Below are positions 1 to 6,821 of a DNA stretch of 25,457 bases, piece by piece. Source of the stretch: Hyphomicrobiales bacterium (GTDB taxonomy: Bacteria; Pseudomonadota; Alphaproteobacteria; Rhizobiales; JAJFHC01); assembly GCA_021775835.1 (NCBI GenBank), contig JAJFHC010000106.1:1-25457 (forward strand), written 5' to 3'. The number at the start of each line of letters is the position of its first letter. Positions within the stretch are counted from its first letter, which is position 1. Position numbers and translations under genes: made by a program. The notes beneath the pieces were generated by a model that was not told where the DNA came from, made no database searches, and was given only the letters and a program-made list of their open reading frames with translations.

Positions 1-1062
1 ATGTTCGATCTGCATGGCGACCAGGATGCCTACCTGGATTATTTCACGTCCTCCAGCCACCCCTATGGAGAAGAGTTGCGACGCTATCGCGATAGTCACG
101 CGATCGCCGACATCAGGATCGAGCCCGGCGGGCAGGCCGGCCTGCCTCTTGATCTGTCAGCCGGCGAAACCTACCGATTGCTTTGTCTCGATACGCATTC
201 CGGTGCGGAAATTCATGTCAACGAAAACGATACGTCGGCTGGGGCAACACAAGCGCCGCGATTGTCGTTGTCCGAGGCTGGTTTTTCGCAAGCCGCCGTC
301 ACTCTGTCCCCCGGTGCCAGCACGCTGGAACTGGCCAACGAAACAGAACAATCCGTGTGGATACGAGCGTTGCGGATCGATATGGACAAAATAGGGGCAA
401 TCATCAGCGCCGGCGGGACAGAATACGGCCCGCGCCTCACCGGCAAGCATCTTCTGAACAACCAGGCGTTTCGCGATTGTTTTGCGCTTAACGAACTGGC
501 ACCGGACCTGAAACTGAAGCTGCGCAACCTGACATTGCTTTTCACCGACCTGAAGGGCTCCACCGCACTCTACGACCGCGAGGGCGATCTCGCCGCGTAC
601 CGGCTGGTGCAGGATCATTTTGCCGCTCTCAAAAAGGTGGTGAGCGGTAATTCCGGTGCTGTCATCAAGACCATGGGCGACGCCGTAATGGCGGCGTTCC
701 CGAGCGGCGAATCCGGAACGGCAGCCGCGATCGCGATGATGGTGGCGATGCAGGAGGTGGCGAAAGGACGCAAGGAAGGCGAGGTTGGCCTCAAGGTCGG
801 ACTGCACGCCGGCCCGGCGCTTGCCATCAACTCCGGAAACAGCGTGGATTATTTCGGTCAGACGGTGAACATTGCCGCGCGCGTGCAGGGTCTTGCCGAC
901 GCCGGCGACATCTGTGTCACCGGAGCGCTGAATGACGAAGATGCGATTCCTGCTCTGCTGACCCGGTCCGGCTACGAGGGCCACCCGGAAGTGGCAACTC
1001 TAAGGGGTGTCTCTGCGACTGAGCGTGTCTACCGCTATCGCAGCGCACACCAACCGGGCTGA
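1..1062 (+). CDS. Class III adenylate/guanylate cyclase, probably 5'-truncated by the window edge
   Basis: The C-terminal half is a class III nucleotide cyclase catalytic domain (about residues 175-345), which makes cAMP or cGMP from a nucleoside triphosphate. Both metal-binding Asp are visible: one in FTDLKGST and one in TMGDAVMAAF. The substrate Lys precedes TMGDA, and the transition-state Asn/Arg pair lies in DYFGQTVNIAARVQ. That set suggests a catalytically intact, homodimeric soluble enzyme; Asp in DYFG fits adenine preference. The first ~170 residues form a non-catalytic region resembling the N-terminal domain (DUF5939-like) of alphaproteobacterial cyclases. No membrane segment is seen. 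The ATG at base 1 coincides with the window edge, so the true start is probably upstream. The gene ends 54 bp before the ureohydrolase on the same strand. The cyclase call is secure; the N-terminal assignment is tentative. Confidence 0.9.
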   Translation: MFDLHGDQDAYLDYFTSSSHPYGEELRRYRDSHAIADIRIEPGGQAGLPLDLSAGETYRLLCLDTHSGAEIHVNENDTSAGATQAPRLSLSEAGFSQAAVTLSPGASTLELANETEQSVWIRALRIDMDKIGAIISAGGTEYGPRLTGKHLLNNQAFRDCFALNELAPDLKLKLRNLTLLFTDLKGSTALYDREGDLAAYRLVQDHFAALKKVVSGNSGAVIKTMGDAVMAAFPSGESGTAAAIAMMVAMQEVAKGRKEGEVGLKVGLHAGPALAINSGNSVDYFGQTVNIAARVQGLADAGDICVTGALNDEDAIPALLTRSGYEGHPEVATLRGVSATERVYRYRSAHQPG

Positions 1063-1116
1063 TGCGGCGCTCGGCAGACACAGTTCGTTTGATCACCTGG
1101 TGAGGGAGGAAAGCCA

Positions 1117-2037
1117 ATGCCGGATTTGTTTGAAGTGGCAAATGTTCCGTTTATGGGAGCCAGCAACGACATCGCTCTCGGGGATGCCGATGCGGTCGTG
1201 TTCGGCGCACCCCATGGCACGCCCTATCGAAACATCGACAATGAACCCCATGCGACAGCGCCGGATGCGTTGCGCGGTGCCCTGGAAGAAGACGCCCGAT
1301 GGCCCGATCACTGGGATTTTGATCTGGACGGGCCGTTGCTCGGTGACAAGGGCTTCGTCGTCGCGGATGCTGGAAACCTCAAGACGTCTGCGTTGGACGG
1401 GCAGGGCAACAGGGATCTGATCAGGCAAGCGACCGGCCGCATTCTCAATGCAGGCGCCATCCCGCTGATGATCGGCGGGGATGATTCAACCCCCATTCCA
1501 TTTATCGAGGCGCTCGAACCTGCAGGTCCGCTGACTATCGTTCAGATTGATGCCCACATTGACTGGCGCGACGAGCGTCGCGGCGAGCCGCTTGGTTATT
1601 CCAGCACAATGCGGCGCGCATCGGAAATGAGCCACGTGGAGCGGATTGTTCAGGTCGGAATCCGGGGCCTTGGGTCGGCGCGCCGAACAGAAGTCGAGAT
1701 CGCAAAGGACTGGGGCGCGGAAATCGTCACAGCGCGCGATTTCCATCTCAACGGTGTTGAAGCGGTACTGGAGCACCTGGGCGACAATACCAACTGCATG
1801 ATCACTCTTGATTGCGATGGCCTTGATTCGAGCATCATGCCGGCAGTCATGGCCCCGACGCCGGGAGGCCTGTCCTACACCCAGTCGATTGACCTGATCG
1901 CCGCCGTGACAGGCAAAGCCAACCTGGTGGCTTTTGACATGATTGAATTTGTCCCGGAACGTGATCTGAACGGGACGGCGACCTTCACGGCGGCCCGGAT
2001 AATCGCAAACACCCTTGGCTGCATGGCCCGCAAGTAA
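1117..2037 (+). CDS. Ureohydrolase family protein (agmatinase/arginase-like)
   Basis: This 306-aa protein has the length and motif order of the arginase/agmatinase fold, binuclear metal enzymes that hydrolyse a guanidino group to urea. Visible motifs are GGDDS (120-124), DAHID (145-149) and LDCDGLD (231-237), then a Pro/Gly-rich loop (APTPGGL). The two Asp-rich ligand motifs are intact. The first is altered: the family usually has GGDHS, where His binds the metal, and here Asp123 takes its place. The enzyme may therefore belong to a variant guanidino-hydrolase subgroup with another substrate (guanidinobutyrate- or guanidinopropionate-like compounds are candidates). A strong ribosome site (GGGAGGAAAG) lies about 7 bases before the ATG. 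It follows a cyclase gene and converges on the ATC-hydrolase-like gene with a 15-bp gap. Substrate cannot be read from sequence. Confidence 0.87.
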   Translation: MPDLFEVANVPFMGASNDIALGDADAVVFGAPHGTPYRNIDNEPHATAPDALRGALEEDARWPDHWDFDLDGPLLGDKGFVVADAGNLKTSALDGQGNRDLIRQATGRILNAGAIPLMIGGDDSTPIPFIEALEPAGPLTIVQIDAHIDWRDERRGEPLGYSSTMRRASEMSHVERIVQVGIRGLGSARRTEVEIAKDWGAEIVTARDFHLNGVEAVLEHLGDNTNCMITLDCDGLDSSIMPAVMAPTPGGLSYTQSIDLIAAVTGKANLVAFDMIEFVPERDLNGTATFTAARIIANTLGCMARK

Positions 2038-2052
2038 GGATCGGCTCCCGAC

Positions 2053-2538
2053 TCACGACTGGCCTTTCTCCGTGATCCTCGTGACGCAACACCCCTGCTT
2101 GCCCGGTGACCACAGTTCAATTTCGTAGTCGAAACCGGCCGTGTCCAACGTGCCTTCATCGAGGGCGGAGGCACACTGCAGCAAGGTGCAGACTTCTTCA
2201 TCGTTGCAGCCCGCCTCCATCCACGCGTCCTTCAGCGGGCAGGTCATCATCTGGACTTCGAGGCAGGTGTCGTCCAGTTGTCTGATGTCGGGAGAAAAGG
2301 TCGCCCCGTTGTCCGGGGCTTTCGCGTACCCTTCGGCCATGCCCGCAAAATCGCGCGGGCTGAAACACGCAAGCGTCTTGCCGATCGCCTTGCCGTGCTC
2401 ATAACTGGCACTGCGCATCACGCTCATCGCCTCGGCTTTGCCATAGCGTTTTGACAGTTCCCGAAACACCACGAGATACGCCATGCCGCGTTCCTTGATG
2501 GCATCGTAAATCTGGGTGTTTGCTTGTTTTCCTGGCAT
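2053..2538 (-). CDS. L-2-amino-thiazoline-4-carboxylic acid hydrolase family protein
   Basis: The 161-aa product resembles the ATC hydrolase family, whose founder opens the thiazoline ring of L-2-amino-thiazoline-4-carboxylate on the way to L-cysteine. A conserved-looking core is MMTCPLKDAWMEAG (98-110), followed by Cys111, Cys117 and Cys122 and a late CCV (150-152). The high Cys content fits this family, where cysteines may be catalytic or metal-binding. There is no signal peptide or membrane segment. I chose the ATG at 2538 over a longer upstream extension because a GGAG site precedes it by about 10 bases. It is divergent from a truncated LysR gene (208 bp between starts), which could be its former or present regulator. 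Many members are of unknown substrate, so the biochemical role is uncertain. Confidence 0.72.
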   Translation of the reverse strand: MPGKQANTQIYDAIKERGMAYLVVFRELSKRYGKAEAMSVMRSASYEHGKAIGKTLACFSPRDFAGMAEGYAKAPDNGATFSPDIRQLDDTCLEVQMMTCPLKDAWMEAGCNDEEVCTLLQCASALDEGTLDTAGFDYEIELWSPGKQGCCVTRITEKGQS

Positions 2539-2746
2539 GATGAGGTCACTCCGTTTTTTGCGCCGAACCGGAACGCATGTTGAGGATTGAGAAGGCGGCA
2601 TTCGTTCGGTTGTTTGAATTCGTGCCGAAAACTATCGCCGAGGCGGACACCCGCACAAATCAGAAAACCTCGGTTGGAGGGATAGAATTACTGAGTCAAC
2701 GACCGGCGTCCTTTGTGTGACTGTGGAGCAAGGAGAAGAATTCGAC

Positions 2747-3352
2747 ATGACATACAGACTTCCGGCATTGAACACATTGCGGGCCTTCGAAGCCGCTGCC
2801 CGGCATTCAAGTTTCAAGATGGCCGCCAGCGAACTCGGCGTGACGGCAGGGGCGGTCAGCCAACAGGTCAGGAAGCTGGAAATCTCTCTCGGCGTGTCCT
2901 TGTTCCGCCGATTGCCGCACGGTTTGCTCTTGACGACGCAAGGCGAGGTCTACCTGCCTCGGATCACCAAAGTCTTTGAAGACCTGACCGAGGCGACAGA
3001 AGCAATCGCGCCCCAGATCAACAGCAAGAAGTTTACAATCGGCATCAGTCCCGGGGCCGCTGACATCCTGCCCTTGAACTGGCCAAATCAGTGCAACGGC
3101 CTGAAGGCTCACGTGCGGGAGCCAATCACCACCAATGACGTTGAGAGAATCTGGACCAACGAAATCGATTGCCTCATCCGGCTTGGCGGTGGCCCTTACC
3201 GAGATCTTGCCCTGATAACGATCCCGGTTTCCACAGGCCCGGAGAAAAGCCTGAACGAACTGCACTATGTCTGCAAACCCGGTCTCGCAGACTGCCGCCA
3301 GACCAGGGCCATAGTGGACGACTTGAAGGTCCACGCGATGGCGGAGTCGTGA
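2747..3352 (+). CDS. LysR-family transcriptional regulator, GcvA-like, C-terminally truncated
   Basis: The N-terminal ~65 residues are a clear LysR winged helix-turn-helix of the GcvA subgroup (LPALNTLRAFEAAARH, then AASELGVTAGAVSQQVRKLE, then LFRR and LTTQGE). The rest covers only the first part of the effector-binding domain, up to a GGGPYRDLALITIPV segment typical of the domain's hinge. The protein stops at 201 aa, whereas family members are usually near 300 aa. The following 37 bp before the convergent haem-protein gene cannot encode the missing part, and no other frame continues it. The start at 2747 follows an AAGGAGAA ribosome site by about 9 bases; an upstream in-frame GTG at 2717 is less likely. 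It may bind DNA without normal effector control or be a decaying gene. It is divergent from the ATC-hydrolase-like gene. Confidence 0.72.
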   Translation: MTYRLPALNTLRAFEAAARHSSFKMAASELGVTAGAVSQQVRKLEISLGVSLFRRLPHGLLLTTQGEVYLPRITKVFEDLTEATEAIAPQINSKKFTIGISPGAADILPLNWPNQCNGLKAHVREPITTNDVERIWTNEIDCLIRLGGGPYRDLALITIPVSTGPEKSLNELHYVCKPGLADCRQTRAIVDDLKVHAMAES

Positions 3353-3389
3353 CTTCTGGTCTGTTTGCTGACAGAGTCTCCATTTGAGC

Positions 3390-5255
3390 CTAGTGAGGGC
3401 GGCGATAAGGCATAAAGGCTCCGCCGGTGTTTCTGTCGCGTTTACGCAGAATGCTGACCGCTGCGTTGATTTTCGCCTCGATTTCCCGCGGAAAGCCGAT
3501 AAGGACTTCCTCTTGCAGTCGGACAAGTGTCTTCAACAACACCAAGTCCGGGGGCTGGTCAGGATATTGCGGTTCCAACGCCTCGAACAGGTGAGGACTT
3601 GCGTCAAACAGAAAGTAAGAGAGAACTATCTGACGCCATGGCAAAAACACCTTCTCCAGGATCTCGGAGTTGCCGCCTTGATCGTTGACGTGAACAAAGT
3701 CGCTGCTTTCCTGTACATGCAGGCCCGGCGACAACTCGCTGCTTGCCCGGTTAGGGGCATGGCATCCGGCGCAACTGGTAAAATAGGCACGGTTGAAAAC
3801 GTGCTTGGTTTTTATACCCGCGTCGACCACTCCAGCCAGTTTCAGCCAGTCGAGGTTGGATTTTAGGAGACTTCGGAAACTGGTCGTGTCTGTGAACTGG
3901 GGGAAGACATCGTCGTACGGATCGGCGGGCTTGTGCTCAAAAGTTACGCTGGACTGAAATTCATTGAACCGGTCGTCGATCTTGTTGGATATAAGATTTA
4001 GGTCCATTCCTTGTGACAGGCTGTAGCTGTGTATGTCGGTATTGAACGTGCTTGGCAGGCAGGCTTTATGGGTGTCGACGAATGTACTTATCGCCGTGAA
4101 GTAACGCCTGTCCCTGATTACATTCATCTGTTCGAACCGGGATGACAGTCCGAGTTTGAACCGAAATTTTTCGCGGTCGAAAACGTCCTTGTTCCCGGCC
4201 GCCCACGGGGCTTTCTTTGCCCAGGGAGCCCCTGACGCATCGTAGTTATCACGATAGAACTCGGCAAAAGCATTCTCCTTCAGCGTTTCCATTCTGAAGT
4301 TCACGTGTCGGTTTTTCAACAACAGACGCCATTCACGCATGTGCCAACGTCCATCGCGTCCATTCCCGCTTTCATCGAGTAGAATGTTGCCGCGGATCTG
4401 GCCGGTTGGGCCGGAGCCGTAATTTCTGTAGTCGATTAGCCCGCGGCGCTTCGGATACTTGATCTTAATGATTTTTCCGCCAATTCCCTTAAACGCTGCC
4501 GTGCCTTTGTAAAAGAGTTCCTCCAGTCGTTTGACCGATGTGGCGGTATCGGAATCGGTTGATAGATTCGCCCAAAATTCCGCAATGTCACGGCATCCCT
4601 TCTGCCTGTCCTTCTGTGATGAATTAGGCAGCATCGCGCCTTCAAAGATCAGGTAAAATGGCTTTTGTCTTATTGACGCGTGATAGACAATGCGATGTTC
4701 GCCACAATGCAGGAAGTCGTTCCGGGCCTTGTCGAAGCGATTGAAGACGGCAAGCGGCTTGAACTTGTACTCCGTCTTGTCCGTGAAATCCTTGTCTCCA
4801 ACCCGGAACTCCTTGATGTTGAAGCCATCGAGAATTCTCTCGACCGGCGTCAGGAGACCGTTGAGCCTGTTCTGAGCGACAAAATGGCCACCCCTTATGG
4901 TCGTATGGCTGGAGCTTGACTGTTTGAATGTGTCCGCCAGCGACTGCAGGATGGCGGTCTCGGTGGACTTGTCGAACGTCAACCCCGCCGACGCAACGAT
5001 GGCTTCAAGTGTCTTGCGGAATGAAAATGCGCATTTGGCGGGATCATTTTCGCAACTGGTGTCGACATCGTTGAAGTCCTTTATGTTCAGATTCAGTGAC
5101 GGTGTGACAGCGGCGGATTTTTTGCTTCCGTTGCAGACATCGGCATTGGCACTGGGACCGATGGCCAGGGAGACCCCGGCCACCATTGCAACAATCCCAA
5201 ATGCCACGGCCGAAGATCTGATGTTCCAATACTTCCTAACAAAGTACTGGACCAT
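3390..5255 (-). CDS. Exported protein with a single c-type haem motif, function unknown
   Basis: The 621-aa product begins with basic residues, a hydrophobic stretch (about 15-33) and an ANA-D-like cleavage site near residue 39, so it is probably exported to the periplasm. One haem-attachment motif, CAGCH, lies at 495-499 inside TSCAGCHAPN. A central block (about 167-210) contains FNRFD, CGEHR and YLIFEGAMLP. I recognise this pattern from large uncharacterised bacterial proteins, but no function is known to me. Other cysteines (41, 68, 75) could form disulfides. The likely role is redox or electron transfer at an exported enzyme, which is inference only. It follows the 135-aa gene by 4 bp, with its ribosome site (GCAGGTAG) overlapping that gene's stop, so the two are probably co-translated. 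G+C appears lower here than in neighbouring genes, a possible sign of transfer. Confidence 0.75.
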   Translation of the reverse strand: MVQYFVRKYWNIRSSAVAFGIVAMVAGVSLAIGPSANADVCNGSKKSAAVTPSLNLNIKDFNDVDTSCENDPAKCAFSFRKTLEAIVASAGLTFDKSTETAILQSLADTFKQSSSSHTTIRGGHFVAQNRLNGLLTPVERILDGFNIKEFRVGDKDFTDKTEYKFKPLAVFNRFDKARNDFLHCGEHRIVYHASIRQKPFYLIFEGAMLPNSSQKDRQKGCRDIAEFWANLSTDSDTATSVKRLEELFYKGTAAFKGIGGKIIKIKYPKRRGLIDYRNYGSGPTGQIRGNILLDESGNGRDGRWHMREWRLLLKNRHVNFRMETLKENAFAEFYRDNYDASGAPWAKKAPWAAGNKDVFDREKFRFKLGLSSRFEQMNVIRDRRYFTAISTFVDTHKACLPSTFNTDIHSYSLSQGMDLNLISNKIDDRFNEFQSSVTFEHKPADPYDDVFPQFTDTTSFRSLLKSNLDWLKLAGVVDAGIKTKHVFNRAYFTSCAGCHAPNRASSELSPGLHVQESSDFVHVNDQGGNSEILEKVFLPWRQIVLSYFLFDASPHLFEALEPQYPDQPPDLVLLKTLVRLQEEVLIGFPREIEAKINAAVSILRKRDRNTGGAFMPYRRPH

Positions 5256-5259
5256 GGGG

Positions 5260-5667
5260 CTACCTGCATTTCGACAAAAGCATCATCCCGTGCAGGGCTC
5301 TTACCTTGTCTTTCATCGGAGCAGCGGTTTGACAATATTCCACAAACCTTTTCAGATAACGGGGGTCAGGAAAGCCGCCTTTAGGCTTGATGACGCTAAG
5401 TGTATCTTCTTCTCCACCGGGCAAAAACACGATGTCGTGGGTGGCTTCTTTCACAAACTTGTTGTTGGCGTCTTTTGCCTTTGGTTTGCCAGGATTGTTT
5501 GTACCATTCTGTTTTTTTCCTTCGAGAACGCGAAACATTGCTGTCCTCCGGTCTTTGGAAGGCTTGGTTTGCTTCGCCCTATACGCATCGGACAAATCTC
5601 GGTGCGCTTCTCCAAAGAGCTTGAGGCCCGGCGTGGTATCGGGTGTTTCAAATCTCCACTTTGCCAT
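5260..5667 (-). CDS. Hypothetical protein, partner of the haem-motif protein
   Basis: This 135-aa protein has no domain I recognise. It is basic and hydrophilic, with a Lys/Asn/Pro-rich middle (about 50-72), a HDIVFLPGGEEDT stretch and a C-terminal half containing FPDPRYLKRFVEYC. No signal peptide or membrane helix is seen, so it is probably cytoplasmic. Start choice is supported by AAGGGG about 10 bases before the ATG. It is the first gene of a two-gene unit, ending 4 bp before the start of the exported haem protein, so translational coupling is likely. A role in maturation or regulation of that partner is a guess from position alone. The upstream region (5668-5760) is AT-richer than average and should hold the promoter, but I cannot pick clear -10/-35 boxes. 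Confidence 0.6.
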   Translation of the reverse strand: MAKWRFETPDTTPGLKLFGEAHRDLSDAYRAKQTKPSKDRRTAMFRVLEGKKQNGTNNPGKPKAKDANNKFVKEATHDIVFLPGGEEDTLSVIKPKGGFPDPRYLKRFVEYCQTAAPMKDKVRALHGMMLLSKCR

Positions 5668-5910
5668 TTCTTGTTTCCCCTTGATTTGTTGCCCGTTTGG
5701 TCTGAATTGCTTTCAAACACACACATTCAAATAACACCTTATTATGTGTGACAAATTCGATGCTGGCAAATTTCTCTTACAAACGCAAATGCCTGACACC
5801 GAAATGCGCAGGACTGTTAAGCATGTTGTAAAACGGTTGCGGGCAGAGGAAGGACCAGTCCTAGGCAAGAGCGTCGATCGTGCTGGCTTCAAAACCCATC
5901 ACTCTCACGT

Positions 5911-5922
5911 GATGCCGGCATC
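5911..5922. promoter_or_regulatory. Perfect palindrome upstream of the bdhA promoter
   Basis: GATGCCGGCATC is a perfect 12-bp palindrome ending 16 bp before the predicted -35 box of bdhA. The position suits an activator or second repressor site. No specific regulator is implied by the sequence. Confidence 0.3.
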
Positions 5923-5938
5923 ATCCGCTGTATATGTC

Positions 5939-5976
5939 TTGAATTTTGCAATGCAGCATCTATGTTGCAATGCAAC
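5939..5976 (+). promoter_or_regulatory. bdhA promoter with two TGC-rich operator dyads (PhaR-like)
   Basis: A candidate promoter has TTGAAT (5939-5944) and TATGTT (5961-5966) with a 16-bp spacer, placing transcription start near 5973. Two copies of TTGCAATGCA lie on it: TTGCAATGCAGC (5946-5957) in the spacer and GTTGCAATGCAAC (5964-5976), a perfect palindrome, over the -10 and start point. They are 19 bp apart. TGC-rich dyads of this kind are the known targets of PhaR, the repressor of polyhydroxybutyrate genes in Paracoccus, Rhodobacter and Bradyrhizobium. bdhA being the next gene makes a PhaR-type repressor the leading candidate; the regulator itself is not in this window. Confidence 0.55.
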
Positions 5977-6010
5977 CAATCACAGTATCGAGACTGAAGA
6001 AGGATAGCTC

Positions 6011-6805
6011 ATGAGCGACACCCTGACGCTTGCCGGCCGCAATGTGATCGTCACAGGTTCGACCTCCGGGATCGGCCTTGGCATTGCCGAGGCCTTTGCC
6101 AAGGCCGGCGCCAACATTGTCATCAATGGTCTTGGCACCGCGGACGACAACGAACCGGTGCGCGCGAAGGTGGCCGCGGCCGGCACGAAGGTCATCTTCT
6201 GCGGCGCGAACATGATGAAGTCTAGTGCCATATCGGCCATGGTCGACGAGGCGCGCGCGGGTCTTGGCCCCATCGACATCATCGTCAACAATGTGGGCAT
6301 CCAGCATGTGGCGCCCATCGAGGAGTTCCCGGAAGACAAATGGGATGCGGTGATGGCGCTCAACCTGACGTCTGCCTTCCACCTGACGCGGCTCACTAGC
6401 GCCTCCATGAAGGAACGCGGCTGGGGCCGGATCATCAACATGGCCTCCGCCCACTCGCTGGTGGCGTCGCCCTACAAGGCCGCTTACGTCGCCGCCAAGC
6501 ACGGTCTGGCCGGCCTCACGAAGGTGGTGGCCCTGGAACTTGCCGAGTATGGTGTAACCTGCAATGCCATATCGCCGGGCTACGTGCTGACGCCGCTGGT
6601 CGAGGCGCAGATTCCCGATACGGCAAAGGCCCGCGGCATTACGGAAGAGGAAGTGAAACGTGACGTGCTGCTGAAAGCCCAGTCGACCAAGAAATTCGTG
6701 ACCGTCGAACAGGTCGCCGCCACGGCATTGTTCCTGTGCTCTGATGCCGCTGCACAGATCACCGGCAGCAATATTTCCGTCGACGGTGGCTGGACCGCCC
6801 ACTAA
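6011..6805 (+). CDS. bdhA: 3-hydroxybutyrate dehydrogenase (short-chain dehydrogenase)
   Basis: The 264-aa enzyme is a classical short-chain dehydrogenase that interconverts D-3-hydroxybutyrate and acetoacetate with NAD(H), a cytoplasmic step in polyhydroxybutyrate and ketone-body use. Visible are the cofactor loop TGSTSGIG (15-22), NNVG (93-96, usually NNAG), catalytic Ser146, and Tyr159-x3-Lys163. Strongly family-specific stretches include GIQHVAPIEEFPEDKWDA, the SAH around Ser146, SPYKAAYVAAKHG, TKKFVTVEQ and the C-terminal DGGWTA. The ATG follows AAGGA by about 7 bases. The patatin-like gene begins 16 bp downstream, so the two are probably co-transcribed. Two TGC dyads over the promoter suggest PhaR-type control. 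This is one of the most secure assignments in the window. Confidence 0.95.
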   Translation: MSDTLTLAGRNVIVTGSTSGIGLGIAEAFAKAGANIVINGLGTADDNEPVRAKVAAAGTKVIFCGANMMKSSAISAMVDEARAGLGPIDIIVNNVGIQHVAPIEEFPEDKWDAVMALNLTSAFHLTRLTSASMKERGWGRIINMASAHSLVASPYKAAYVAAKHGLAGLTKVVALELAEYGVTCNAISPGYVLTPLVEAQIPDTAKARGITEEEVKRDVLLKAQSTKKFVTVEQVAATALFLCSDAAAQITGSNISVDGGWTAH

Positions 6806-6821
6806 CAGGACGACCGAACCC

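Larger units (their letters stand above)
5668..6010. other. Divergent intergenic region before bdhA
   Basis: This 343-bp stretch separates the minus-strand haem-protein unit from bdhA. It holds the bdhA promoter with two TGC-rich dyads (5946-5976) and a perfect 12-bp palindrome (5911-5922). It also has an imperfect ACACAT/ATGTGT inverted repeat around 5719-5750 close to where the minus-strand promoter should be. An 87-codon open frame runs from 5744 to 6007, but it lacks a ribosome site and covers these control elements, so I do not call it a gene. Confidence 0.55.

Noticed and set aside
157..984. Long minus-strand open frame opposite the first cyclase
   Set aside because: It is the mirror of a clear cyclase frame in GC-rich DNA, with a low-complexity Arg/Gly-rich product and no motif.
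5744..6007. An 87-codon plus-strand open frame between the haem-protein unit and bdhA
   Set aside because: It has no ribosome site, no recognisable protein pattern, and spans the bdhA promoter and its operator dyads. It is most likely chance.
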